The position numbers and the translations under genes are program-made. The notes under the pieces were generated by a model. The model searched no databases, was not told the origin of the DNA, and was given only the letters and a program-made list of their open reading frames with translations. A stretch of DNA of 5,855 nt from Flavonifractor avicola (lineage in GTDB: Bacteria; Bacillota; Clostridia; Oscillospirales; Oscillospiraceae), in assembly GCA_019116915.1 (NCBI GenBank), contig DXAS01000056.1:1-5855 (forward strand). The letters run 5' to 3'. The first letter of the stretch is position 1, and every line of letters begins with the position of its first letter. Below, one piece after another: positions 1-5,731 of the stretch.

Positions 1-582
1 CTGAAGGCGGTGGAGGAGCGAGCCGGCACCGGTCCCATCCTCTCCCTCACCCCCTGGAAGCTGAAAACCTGCGGTCTCATCACTACCGGCAGTGAGGTGG
101 CCAAGGGCCTCATTGAGGACACCTTTACCCCCGTTATCATCGACAAGCTGGCTGCCTACGACATCCAGGTCACGGAGCACTGCCTCCCCGGCGACGACAT
201 GGCCGCCATCACCGCCGCCGCCCTGGACTATAAGGCCAAGGGGGTGGACCTGATCCTGTGCACCGGCGGCATGAGCGTGGACCCGGACGACAAGACCCCC
301 AAGGCCATCAAGGACACTGGTGCGGACATCGTGTCCTACGGCGCCCCAGTGCTGCCCGGAGCCATGTTCCTGCTGGGCTACTTTGCCGACGGTACCCCCA
401 TTCTGGGCCTGCCCGGCTGCGTTATGTACGCCAAGGCCACTGTGTTCGACCTGGTGCTCCCCCGCATCGCCGCCGGGGTGCGGGTCAGTCGTTCTGATCT
501 GAAGGCCCTGGGCCATGGCGGCCTGTGCCTAGGCTGCCCTGAGTGCCACTATCCCATCTGCCCCTTCGGCAAGGGGTGCTGA
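1..582 (+). CDS. Molybdopterin-binding protein, MoCF_biosynth domain, 5' truncated by window edge
   Basis: The open frame runs in from base 1, so the true start lies upstream; a GTG at 10 is internal. The 193 visible residues hold a MoCF_biosynth (MogA/MoeA-type) domain. It shows LITTGSEV (about residues 27-33), LILCTGGMSVDPDD (84-97), matching the TTGGxSxGDxD loop of MoeA that binds molybdopterin, and ILGLPGCVMYAK (134-145), matching the LxGNP/LPG loop. The tail (176-193) is cysteine-rich, spaced C-x2-C-x2-C-x4-C-x5-C, and could bind a metal or an Fe-S cluster. Clostridial proteins of this kind are usually annotated only as molybdopterin-binding protein, often near molybdenum hydroxylase genes; the exact reaction is not established to my knowledge. 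The stop lies 2 bases before the moeA ATG, so the two are probably co-translated. The family call is solid; the specific role is unknown. Confidence 0.85.
   Translation: MKAVEERAGTGPILSLTPWKLKTCGLITTGSEVAKGLIEDTFTPVIIDKLAAYDIQVTEHCLPGDDMAAITAAALDYKAKGVDLILCTGGMSVDPDDKTPKAIKDTGADIVSYGAPVLPGAMFLLGYFADGTPILGLPGCVMYAKATVFDLVLPRIAAGVRVSRSDLKALGHGGLCLGCPECHYPICPFGKGC
559..578 (+). promoter_or_regulatory. Hairpin containing the moeA ribosome binding site
   Basis: CCCCTT (561-566) and AAGGGG (571-576) are perfect complements around a 4-base CGGC loop, and two G-U pairs can extend the stem to 559-578. The right arm is the only SD-like sequence at good spacing (8 bases) before the moeA ATG at 585. The hairpin lies inside the last codons of the preceding gene, whose stop is at 580-582. 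A ribosome finishing that gene would open it, which suggests translational coupling. The pairing is seen directly; the regulatory effect is inferred, and the codons for C-P-F-G-K-G could produce it by chance. Confidence 0.4.
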
Positions 583-584
583 CT

Positions 585-1781
585 ATGGTCACGGGCATTT
601 CGCTGGAACAGGCAGTTGAGCTGATAACCGGTAAACTGTCCCCGCTGGGAGCGGAGACACTGCCCGCCCTTCAGGCTCTGGGCCGCACCCTGGCAGACCA
701 TGTGGCTGCCCCCATCGACCAGCCGCCTTTTGACCGCTCCCCTCTGGACGGCTATGCTCTCCGCTCTGCCGACATCGCCGGTGCGGACCGGGACCACCCC
801 GTCTGCCTGCCGGTAGTAGACACCCTGTATGCTGGAGACGAGGCAAAATCCCCTCTTCTGCCCGGACAGGCCATCCGCATCATGACGGGAGCCATGCTGC
901 CCCAAGGCTGCGACTGCGTACTTCCCCAGGAGGACACCGACCGGGGCAACCCGGTCAACATCTATGCCTCCCTTCCCCCTTATAAAAATTATATCTATCA
1001 GGGTGAGGACTACCGGGTGGGCAGCCTGTTACTACCGGCGGGCACCCGGCTGGACGCCGCTGCCCTTGGCGTATTGGCCAGCGCCGGCCTCACAGAGGTA
1101 GCCGTGCGACGCAGGCCCAAAGTGGGGCTGCTCACCACCGGAGACGAAGTGGTGGAGGCCGGTCAGCCCCTCCCTCCCGGGAAGATTTACGGCTCCAACG
1201 GAGCCCTGCTCACCGCCCGGCTGACGGAGCTTGGTATGCCTTCCCTTTGCCGTCATGCCGCTGACTCCCCTGCCGCTGTAACAGAGGCCATGGAGGGGAT
1301 GCTGGAGGACTGTGACCTGCTCATCACCACCGGCGGCGTGTCGGTGGGTGACAAGGATATCTTTCACCAGGCCCTCCCCCTGCTGGGGGCGGAGCGGGTA
1401 TTTTGGAGGGTGGACCTGAAACCGGGCACCCCGGCTATGTTCTCCCGGTATAAGGGCAAGCCGATCCTGTCTCTGTCCGGCAACCCCTTTGCCGCTTTCA
1501 CCACCTTTGAACTGTTGGCCCAGCCCCTGCTGGCCGCGCTGGCAGGAGAGCCCCACCTGCTCCCCCGACGGCAGCAGGCCATCCTGACCACCCCCTATGA
1601 CAAACCCAGCCCCCGGCGTCGTTTTCTTCGGGGCCAGTATGAGAACGGGCAGGTGACGCTGCCGGTGGGGCATTCCTCCGGCCAGCTGGCCTCCCTGGTG
1701 GGGTGCAACTGTCTGGTGGAGCTGCCTGCAGGCACTCCGCCGGTGGATGCTGGACAGGCCATCCAAGTGTGGCTGCTGTGA
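585..1781 (+). CDS. moeA: Molybdopterin molybdenumtransferase MoeA
   Basis: MoeA inserts molybdate into adenylylated molybdopterin in the cytoplasm, releasing AMP and giving active Moco. The 398-residue product is close to the usual length (about 400). PPFDRSPLDGYALR (47-60) matches the E. coli segment with catalytic Asp59 (here Asp55). IRIMTGAMLPQGCD (97-110) and QGED (139-142) follow in domain I/III. The central MoCF_biosynth domain has LLTTGDEV (182-189), LLITTGGVSVGDKD (245-258), DLKPGTP (277-283) and LSLSGNPFAAFTTFELL (295-311). The C-terminal domain IV (about 330-398) ends with LVGCNCLVELPAG. One basic residue near LKPG is Arg275 where E. coli has Lys, a conservative change. I chose ATG 585, not the earlier in-frame GTG at 543, because AAGGGG at 571-576 sits 8 bases upstream and the protein then begins like other MoeA (MVTGISLEQAVELI). 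It follows the previous stop by 2 bases. Confidence 0.96.
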   Translation: MVTGISLEQAVELITGKLSPLGAETLPALQALGRTLADHVAAPIDQPPFDRSPLDGYALRSADIAGADRDHPVCLPVVDTLYAGDEAKSPLLPGQAIRIMTGAMLPQGCDCVLPQEDTDRGNPVNIYASLPPYKNYIYQGEDYRVGSLLLPAGTRLDAAALGVLASAGLTEVAVRRRPKVGLLTTGDEVVEAGQPLPPGKIYGSNGALLTARLTELGMPSLCRHAADSPAAVTEAMEGMLEDCDLLITTGGVSVGDKDIFHQALPLLGAERVFWRVDLKPGTPAMFSRYKGKPILSLSGNPFAAFTTFELLAQPLLAALAGEPHLLPRRQQAILTTPYDKPSPRRRFLRGQYENGQVTLPVGHSSGQLASLVGCNCLVELPAGTPPVDAGQAIQVWLL

Positions 1782-1813
1782 CCACCTGATATCGATTCTA
1801 TAAGGAGGTTATT

Positions 1814-2293
1814 ATGGAACCTGCTTTCAATCATTTTGACGAGGCCGGCAACGCCATTATGGTGGATGTGACCGGCAAGGAGCCCACCTATCGCACAGCG
1901 GTGGCCGAGGGCACCATCAAAGTAACCCCGCCCATTCTGGCGGCCATCACCGGACGCACCGCTGCCAAGGGCGACGTGCTGGGTGTGGCCCGGGTGGCGG
2001 GCATCATGGCCGCCAAGCGCACCTGGGAGTTGATCCCTCTGTGCCATCCCCTGCTGCTCAGCCACCTGTCGGTGGATTTTGAAATTCTGGAAGAGGCCTG
2101 CGCCGTGCGGGCTACCTGCACCGTCAAGCTCTCCGGCAAAACCGGCGTGGAAATGGAGGCCCTCACCGGCGTCTCTGTAGCTCTGCTTACCATCTACGAT
2201 ATGTGTAAGGCCCTGGACAAGGGGATGGAATTGGGCAACATCCACCTGGTCCACAAGGAAGGCGGCAAGTCGGGGGTGTATGACCGTGGCTAA
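1814..2293 (+). CDS. moaC: Cyclic pyranopterin monophosphate synthase MoaC
   Basis: MoaC converts 3',8-cyclo-7,8-dihydro-GTP, the MoaA product, into cyclic pyranopterin monophosphate, the first stable Moco intermediate. The 159-residue length matches the family. The sequence aligns without gaps to the E. coli core: AKGDVLGVARVAGIMAAKRT (51-70), LIPLCHPL (73-80), LSGKTGVEMEALTGVSVALL (106-125), TIYDMCKAL (126-134) and EGGKSG (149-154). The active-site residues known from E. coli are all present: Lys52, His78, Glu115, Asp129 and Lys132. The start is clear: TAAGGAGG at 1801-1808 lies 5 bases before the ATG. The 32-base gap after moeA holds only this SD and no visible terminator, so it is probably in the same operon. 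Its 3' end overlaps mobB. Confidence 0.97.
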   Translation: MEPAFNHFDEAGNAIMVDVTGKEPTYRTAVAEGTIKVTPPILAAITGRTAAKGDVLGVARVAGIMAAKRTWELIPLCHPLLLSHLSVDFEILEEACAVRATCTVKLSGKTGVEMEALTGVSVALLTIYDMCKALDKGMELGNIHLVHKEGGKSGVYDRG

Positions 2294-2789
2294 GCCCCTG
2301 GTGGTGGCGGTATCCGGAGTGAAAAACTCCGGCAAAACCACCCTCATTGAAGCCATGCTCCCCCTGCTGGAGGAGTCCGGTCTCACTGTGGCGGTAGTCA
2401 AGCACGATGGCCACTCCTTTGACGCAGACCCGCCCGGCACCGATACCGGCCGCTTCATGGCCGCCGGTGCGGCAGGCACCGCCATCTTTGACGGGGAAAA
2501 GTTCAAAATCGTAAAGAAACAGCCTGTAACAGAGGACTTTCTCATTACGCAATTTCCCGAAGCGGATCTGATCCTGCTGGAGGGCTTCAAGCACACCGGC
2601 TGGCCCAAGCTGGAGGTGGTGCGAAAGGGCAACTCGGAGAGCCCGGTATCCAACCCGGCCACCCTGCTGGCCCTGGTCACCGATCTGCCTCTGGAGATCC
2701 CCGACGTGCCGGTGCTGCCCCTGGACCAGCCCCATGAGGCGGCCCGCTTTCTGCTCCGTCTGGTAAAGGAGGATGGCGGCCATGCTTGA
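2280..2789 (+). CDS. mobB: Molybdopterin-guanine dinucleotide biosynthesis protein MobB
   Basis: MobB is a small GTP-binding P-loop protein that assists MobA in attaching nucleotides to Moco; it is not essential in E. coli. The 169 residues fit the family. The P-loop is GVKNSGKTT (13-21), followed by VVKHDGHSFDADPPGTDTGRF (39-59), the KHD..D..GTDT signature of MobB, and LILLEGFKHTGWPKLEVVR (98-116), which holds the Walker B-like strand and the EGFK motif. The start overlaps the end of moaC by 14 bases. ATG 2280 has GGGGG (2272-2276) only 3 bases upstream, whereas GTG 2286, two codons later, would have 9, so the true start may be 2286. Both begin just before the first beta strand. No mobA is seen here, so the partner is either elsewhere or replaced by another nucleotidyltransferase such as MocA. 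The family call is firm. Confidence 0.93.
   Translation: MTVAKPLVVAVSGVKNSGKTTLIEAMLPLLEESGLTVAVVKHDGHSFDADPPGTDTGRFMAAGAAGTAIFDGEKFKIVKKQPVTEDFLITQFPEADLILLEGFKHTGWPKLEVVRKGNSESPVSNPATLLALVTDLPLEIPDVPVLPLDQPHEAARFLLRLVKEDGGHA
2765..2772 (+). promoter_or_regulatory. Ribosome binding site that decides the moaA start
   Basis: AAAGGAGG is a near-perfect SD inside the 3' end of mobB. It touches the ATG at 2773, leaving no spacer, but lies 9 bases before the ATG at 2782. That favours 2782 as the moaA start, which also gives the usual short N-terminus before the radical SAM domain. Confidence 0.8.
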
Positions 2790-3756
2790 CCAATTCGGAC
2801 GCAGTATCCGCTATCTGCGGGTATCGGTCACCGACCGGTGCAATTTGCGCTGCCGCTACTGTATGCCCGAGGAGGGCGTAGAGTGGGTGGACCACAGCGC
2901 CATCCTCACCTATGAGCAGATCATCCGCCTGGTGCGTCTGGCCGCCTCTCTGGGGGTGGAAAAGGTGCGCCTCACCGGCGGCGAGCCTCTGGTCCGCAAG
3001 GGATTGGCTGGACTGGTAAAGGATCTGAAATCCATTGACGGCATCCGCACCATCAGCCTCACTACCAACGGGGTACTGCTGGCAGAGCAGTTGCCCGACC
3101 TTCTGAAGGCTGGACTGGATGGGGTGAACCTCAGCCTGGACACCCTGGACCGAGATCAGTTTGCTGCCCTTACCCGCCGGGACGAGCTGCCTCGGGCCCT
3201 GGAGGGGCTGGAGGCCGCCCTGGCCGCGCCGAACCTCACTGTCAAGGTCAACTGCGTCCCCTCGGGGGGCAACGACGCCCAGTTGGTGCCTCTGGCCGCG
3301 CTGGCAAAGGACCGGGACCTGACCGTCCGCTTCATCGAGCTCATGCCCATTGGTCTGGGAGACACCCTCACTCGCCGCACCGAGGAGGAGGTATTGCAGC
3401 AGCTGGAGGCTGCCTTCGGCCCCGCCCTTCCCTGCCCCTCCGATGCTCTGGGCGGGCCCAGCCGGAATGTGACCTTCCCCGGCTTCCAGGGCAAGGTGGG
3501 CTTTATTAGTGCGGTGTCCCATCAGTTCTGTCAAAGCTGCAACCGGGTGCGGCTCACTGCCACCGGTTTTCTCAAGACCTGTCTGCAATACGACCACGGG
3601 GTGGATCTGAAGGCCCTGCTGGATGCCGAAGCAGACGATTCCGCTCTTCTCCAGGCCATGGCCGACGCTATCGGCCACAAACCCGCCAGCCATCACTTTG
3701 GCGGAGACAGGCAGGCCCGGGACGAAGGGCGCAATATGAATCAAATTGGAGGATAA
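2782..3756 (+). CDS. moaA: GTP 3',8-cyclase MoaA (radical SAM)
   Basis: MoaA is the radical SAM enzyme that cyclises GTP to 3',8-cyclo-7,8-dihydro-GTP, the first step of Moco synthesis. The 324 residues fit the family. The N-terminal cluster motif is CNLRCRYC (Cys20, Cys24, Cys27), which binds the SAM-coordinated [4Fe-4S]. VRLTGGEPL (62-70) is the SAM-binding GGEP motif and LTTNG (93-97) follows. LSLDTL (117-122) and KVNCVP (155-160) are family strands. The second, substrate-binding cluster is provided by CQSCNRVRLTATGFLKTC (Cys250, Cys253, Cys267), with the CNRxR arginines that contact GTP. The protein ends in Gly-Gly, the conserved C-terminal tail needed for activity. The gene overlaps mobB by 8 bases (2782-2789), implying translational coupling. 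A longer form from ATG 2773 would add three residues and lack SD spacing. No residue expected for activity is missing. Confidence 0.97.
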   Translation: MLDQFGRSIRYLRVSVTDRCNLRCRYCMPEEGVEWVDHSAILTYEQIIRLVRLAASLGVEKVRLTGGEPLVRKGLAGLVKDLKSIDGIRTISLTTNGVLLAEQLPDLLKAGLDGVNLSLDTLDRDQFAALTRRDELPRALEGLEAALAAPNLTVKVNCVPSGGNDAQLVPLAALAKDRDLTVRFIELMPIGLGDTLTRRTEEEVLQQLEAAFGPALPCPSDALGGPSRNVTFPGFQGKVGFISAVSHQFCQSCNRVRLTATGFLKTCLQYDHGVDLKALLDAEADDSALLQAMADAIGHKPASHHFGGDRQARDEGRNMNQIGG

Positions 3757-3760
3757 GACC

Positions 3761-4198
3761 ATGGGCAAAGTGATCGCTGTCTGTGTCAGTGAACAGAAGG
3801 GTACCCAGAAGAAGAATGTGGGCTCCGCCCAGTTCGTGGAGGACTGGGGCATCCAGGGGGACGCCCACGCCGGTAAGTGGCACCGTCAGGTTTCCCTGCT
3901 CTCTCATGAGCAGGTAGAGGCCTTCCGGGCCAGAGGCGCCGTGGTGGATGACGGCGCTTTCGGGGAAAACCTGGTGGTGGAGGGCTACGACTTCAAGACC
4001 CTGCCCATCGGCACCAAATTCAAGTGCAACGACGTGGTGCTGGAGCTGACCCAGGTGGGCAAGCAGTGCCATGCCCACTGTGAAATCTACAAGGTCATGG
4101 GCGACTGTATCATGCCCCGGGAGGGCGTGTTCACTAAGGTGCTCCATGGGGGCACCATCTCGGTGGGGGATAACCTCACCATCGTGGAGGAGGGCTGA
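3761..4198 (+). CDS. MOSC domain-containing protein
   Basis: The 145-residue product is a stand-alone MOSC domain, the fold named after the C-terminal domain of Moco sulfurase. MOSC proteins are thought to bind or carry Moco or sulfur through a conserved cysteine; the role of the small bacterial ones is not settled. Visible signatures are IQGDAHAGKWHRQVSLLSHE (31-50), GAFGENLVVEG (65-75), LPIGTKFKCN (81-90) and LTQVGKQCHAHCEIYK (96-111). Cys103 corresponds to the conserved MOSC cysteine, with Cys107 and Cys116 nearby. HGGTISVGD (129-137) closes the barrel. ATG 3761 is chosen because GGAGG at 3748-3752 sits 8 bases upstream; an in-frame TTG at 3746 overlaps this SD and moaA. It lies 4 bases after moaA and 2 bases before mogA, an order common in clostridial Moco operons. 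A Moco-handling job is likely but inferred. Confidence 0.9.
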   Translation: MGKVIAVCVSEQKGTQKKNVGSAQFVEDWGIQGDAHAGKWHRQVSLLSHEQVEAFRARGAVVDDGAFGENLVVEGYDFKTLPIGTKFKCNDVVLELTQVGKQCHAHCEIYKVMGDCIMPREGVFTKVLHGGTISVGDNLTIVEEG

Positions 4199-4200
4199 AT

Positions 4201-4686
4201 ATGCGGGTAGCTATCATCACCCTCAGCGACTCCGGCTATGCCGGACAGCGGGAGGACAAGAGCGGCCCGGCCATCCGGGAAATGGTGGAGGCGGCAGGTT
4301 ATGAGGTGGTCCACACCGCCCTGCTGCCCGACGGCATGGAACCGCTGGGCGGTGAGTTAAAACGGCTGTGCGACAACGATCTGGCCGACCTGATCCTCAC
4401 TACCGGCGGCACCGGTTTCTCCCCTACCGACCTGACTCCGGAAGCCACCCTGGTGGTCACCGAGCGCCCCGCCCCCGGCATTGCCGAGGCCATGCGGTGG
4501 CAGTCTCTCCAGATCACTCCCCGGGCCATGCTGAGCCGGGCGGCGGCAGGCATCCGCAAACAGACCCTCATGGTCAACCTGCCCGGCAGTCCCAAGGCGG
4601 TGCGGGAGTGTCTGGAGTTCATTCTCCCCTCTCTGGCCCACGGCCTGGAGATTTTAAGGGGGACTACGGGTAACTGCGCCCGTTAA
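4201..4686 (+). CDS. mogA: Molybdopterin adenylyltransferase, MogA/MoaB family
   Basis: This enzyme activates molybdopterin with ATP, giving the adenylylated form that MoeA uses for metal insertion. The 161 residues form a single MoCF_biosynth domain. Motifs are VAIITLSDSGYAGQREDKSG (3-22), LPDG (42-45), LILTTGGTGFSPTDLTPEAT (64-83) and LMVNLPGSPKAVRE (123-136). Asp44 and Asp77 align with Asp49 and Asp82 of E. coli MogA, the catalytic pair, with the same spacing between them. MogA and MoaB are close relatives and cannot be separated firmly by eye; the intact aspartates argue for an active adenylyltransferase. GGAGGAGGG (4186-4194) in the end of the MOSC gene serves as SD, 6 bases before the ATG. 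It is the last biosynthesis gene before the leader RNA of modA. Confidence 0.94.
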   Translation: MRVAIITLSDSGYAGQREDKSGPAIREMVEAAGYEVVHTALLPDGMEPLGGELKRLCDNDLADLILTTGGTGFSPTDLTPEATLVVTERPAPGIAEAMRWQSLQITPRAMLSRAAAGIRKQTLMVNLPGSPKAVRECLEFILPSLAHGLEILRGTTGNCAR

Positions 4687-4698
4687 GATAAGTTCTGA

Positions 4699-4795
4699 AT
4701 TCTTCGAGCCCGTAACGCCTAAAACCTTTGCCGTCATGGCGGCGGGCCGGGGCGCTCCTGGAAACGGGGCCGCCTACCATTTTGTAAAGGAGAAT
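4699..4795 (+). ncRNA. Probable Moco/tungsten-cofactor riboswitch in the modA leader
   Basis: The 114-base gap between mogA and modA holds a structured RNA. A closing helix pairs ATTCTTC (4699-4705) with GGAGAAT (4789-4795), 7 bp including one G-U, and covers most of the modA SD (4786-4792). A shorter helix may pair AAAA (4721-4724) with TTTT (4780-4783). GGCGGC (4738-4743) pairs perfectly with GCCGCC (4769-4774), and a 4-bp stem (4757-4760 with 4765-4768) carries a GAAA tetraloop (4761-4764). Blocks such as TTCGAGCC, GCCGTCATGGCGGC and GCCGCCTACC resemble, from memory, the Moco RNA motif (Rfam MOCO_RNA_motif), known upstream of Moco synthesis and molybdate transport genes. Ligand binding would stabilise the SD-hiding helix and reduce ModA/ModB synthesis. 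The P3 arm of the standard aptamer seems absent, which fits the tungsten-cofactor variant. Pairings are seen; class and ligand are inferred. Confidence 0.7.
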
Positions 4796-4800
4796 GCAGC

Positions 4801-5676
4801 ATGAAAAAAATCCTATCCCTGATCCTGTCCCTCTCGTTGATCCTGGCGTTAGCCGCCTGTGGCGGCAATTCCGGTGCCGCCCAGAGCCCCGCTCAGAACA
4901 GCGAGACTCCCGCTGAAACCACCCCAACCCAGGCCGAGGAGGTGGAGGTGGTGGTGTTTGCCGCCGCCTCTATGGAGGCCACCCTGACCCAGATCGCCGA
5001 CCTGTACAAAGAAGTGGCCCCCAACGTAACGCTCACCTTTACCTTTGACTCCTCCGGTACCCTAAAAACCCAGATCGAGGAGGGGGCGGTGTGCGATCTG
5101 TTCATCTCCGCCGCTCAGAAGCAGATGGATCAGCTGGACGCCGCCGACACCACCGGCACCAACGAGGGGCTGGACTTTGTGCAGTCCGACACCCGCATCA
5201 ACTTTGTGGAGAACAAGGTGGTGCTGGCGGTGCCCGACGACAACCCCAAGGACATCCAGTCCTTCTCCGATCTGGCCACCGATAAGCTGTCTCTGCTCTG
5301 CCTGGGCAATGACGACGTGCCCGTAGGAGCCTACTCCCTCCAAATTCTGGACACCCTGGGTATTGATATCACCGCTTTGGAGGACGCCGGTAAGGTGACC
5401 TACGCCTCCAACGTGTCCGAGGTTGCCAACCAGGTGAAGGAGGGGGCGGTGGACTGCGGCATCATCTACGCCACTGACGCCTTTACCTATGAGCTGAACG
5501 TAGTGGATCAGGCCACCGCCGATATGTGCGATCAGGTCATCTACCCCGCCGCCGTCATGAAGTGCGGCGGCAGCCAGGCCAGCCAGGCCGCCGCCCAGGC
5601 CTTCCTGGATTACCTGCACACCGATGAGAGCGCCATCTCCGTGCTGGAGGGCGTGGGCTTCACTGTCATTCAGTAA
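4801..5676 (+). CDS. modA: Molybdate ABC transporter substrate-binding lipoprotein ModA
   Basis: ModA captures molybdate (and usually tungstate) outside the cell and delivers it to the ModB permease. The 291-residue precursor starts with a lipoprotein signal: basic MKK, a Leu/Ile-rich core (4-16) and lipobox LAAC, so Cys20 should be lipidated and anchor the protein to the outer face of the membrane. Residues 21-47 are a Ser/Ala/Thr/Glu-rich linker. The binding domain shows VVVFAAASMEATL (50-62), TFDSSGTLKTQIEEGAVCDLFISA (81-104), NDDVPVGAYS (170-179), SNVSEVANQVKEG (203-215) and CGIIYATDA (219-227). Ser57, Ser84/85, Ala177 and Tyr223 stand where E. coli ModA binds the oxyanion. It lacks the TTTS motif of TupA and the HAGSL motif of WtpA. 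AAAGGAG (4786-4792) is the SD, 8 bases before the ATG, and is partly held in the leader RNA. modB follows after a hairpin. Confidence 0.95.
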   Translation: MKKILSLILSLSLILALAACGGNSGAAQSPAQNSETPAETTPTQAEEVEVVVFAAASMEATLTQIADLYKEVAPNVTLTFTFDSSGTLKTQIEEGAVCDLFISAAQKQMDQLDAADTTGTNEGLDFVQSDTRINFVENKVVLAVPDDNPKDIQSFSDLATDKLSLLCLGNDDVPVGAYSLQILDTLGIDITALEDAGKVTYASNVSEVANQVKEGAVDCGIIYATDAFTYELNVVDQATADMCDQVIYPAAVMKCGGSQASQAAAQAFLDYLHTDESAISVLEGVGFTVIQ

Positions 5677-5682
5677 AAGTAG

Positions 5683-5707
5683 GGGCCTGCCGCCGTGCGG
5701 CAGGCCC
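5683..5707 (+). terminator. Strong hairpin between modA and modB, possible attenuator
   Basis: Six bases after the modA stop, GGGCCTGCCGC (5683-5693) and GCGGCAGGCCC (5697-5707) form a perfect 11-bp stem with a 3-base CGT loop. It is followed only by ATTTGATAA, a weak T tract, so full termination is doubtful. Because modB follows directly, the hairpin more likely acts as a partial terminator or a stabiliser of the modA 3' end, giving more binding protein than permease. That role is inferred. Confidence 0.6.
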
Positions 5708-5719
5708 ATTTGATAAGGC

Positions 5720-5725
5720 AGGTGA
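5720..5725 (+). promoter_or_regulatory. Ribosome binding site of modB
   Basis: AGGTGA, with AAGG just upstream at 5715-5718, is the only SD-like site before modB. It lies 6 bases before CTG 5732, supporting that codon as the start. The GTG inside this site (5722) is in a different frame and does not lead into the ModB sequence. Confidence 0.5.
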
Positions 5726-5731
5726 CCGGTT

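Noticed and set aside
543..584. Longer moeA form starting at GTG 543
   Set aside because: It would overlap the preceding gene by 40 bases, lacks an SD and adds residues not seen in MoeA; ATG 585 has a spaced SD.
1782..1813. Possible regulatory site in the moeA-moaC gap (GATATC and ATCGAT palindromes)
   Set aside because: The gap is only 32 bases, mostly the moaC SD region; the palindromes are short and expected by chance.
1595..3852. Two long open frames on the minus strand (1595-2680 and 2677-3852)
   Set aside because: They lie opposite moeA, moaC, mobB and moaA, all with clear motifs on the plus strand. Their proteins show no recognisable domain and are explained by the GC-rich third positions of the real genes.
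4660..4689. Possible promoter for modA: GGGACT near 4660 and TAAGAT at 4684-4689
   Set aside because: The -10-like box matches four of six bases but the -35 match is poor and lies inside mogA. Not enough to call a promoter; modA may be transcribed by read-through from the Moco genes.
5062..5709. Minus-strand open frame of 215 codons opposite modA
   Set aside because: It is Gly/His/Val-rich without motifs, mirrors modA codon bias and crosses the hairpin at 5683-5707; it is a shadow.
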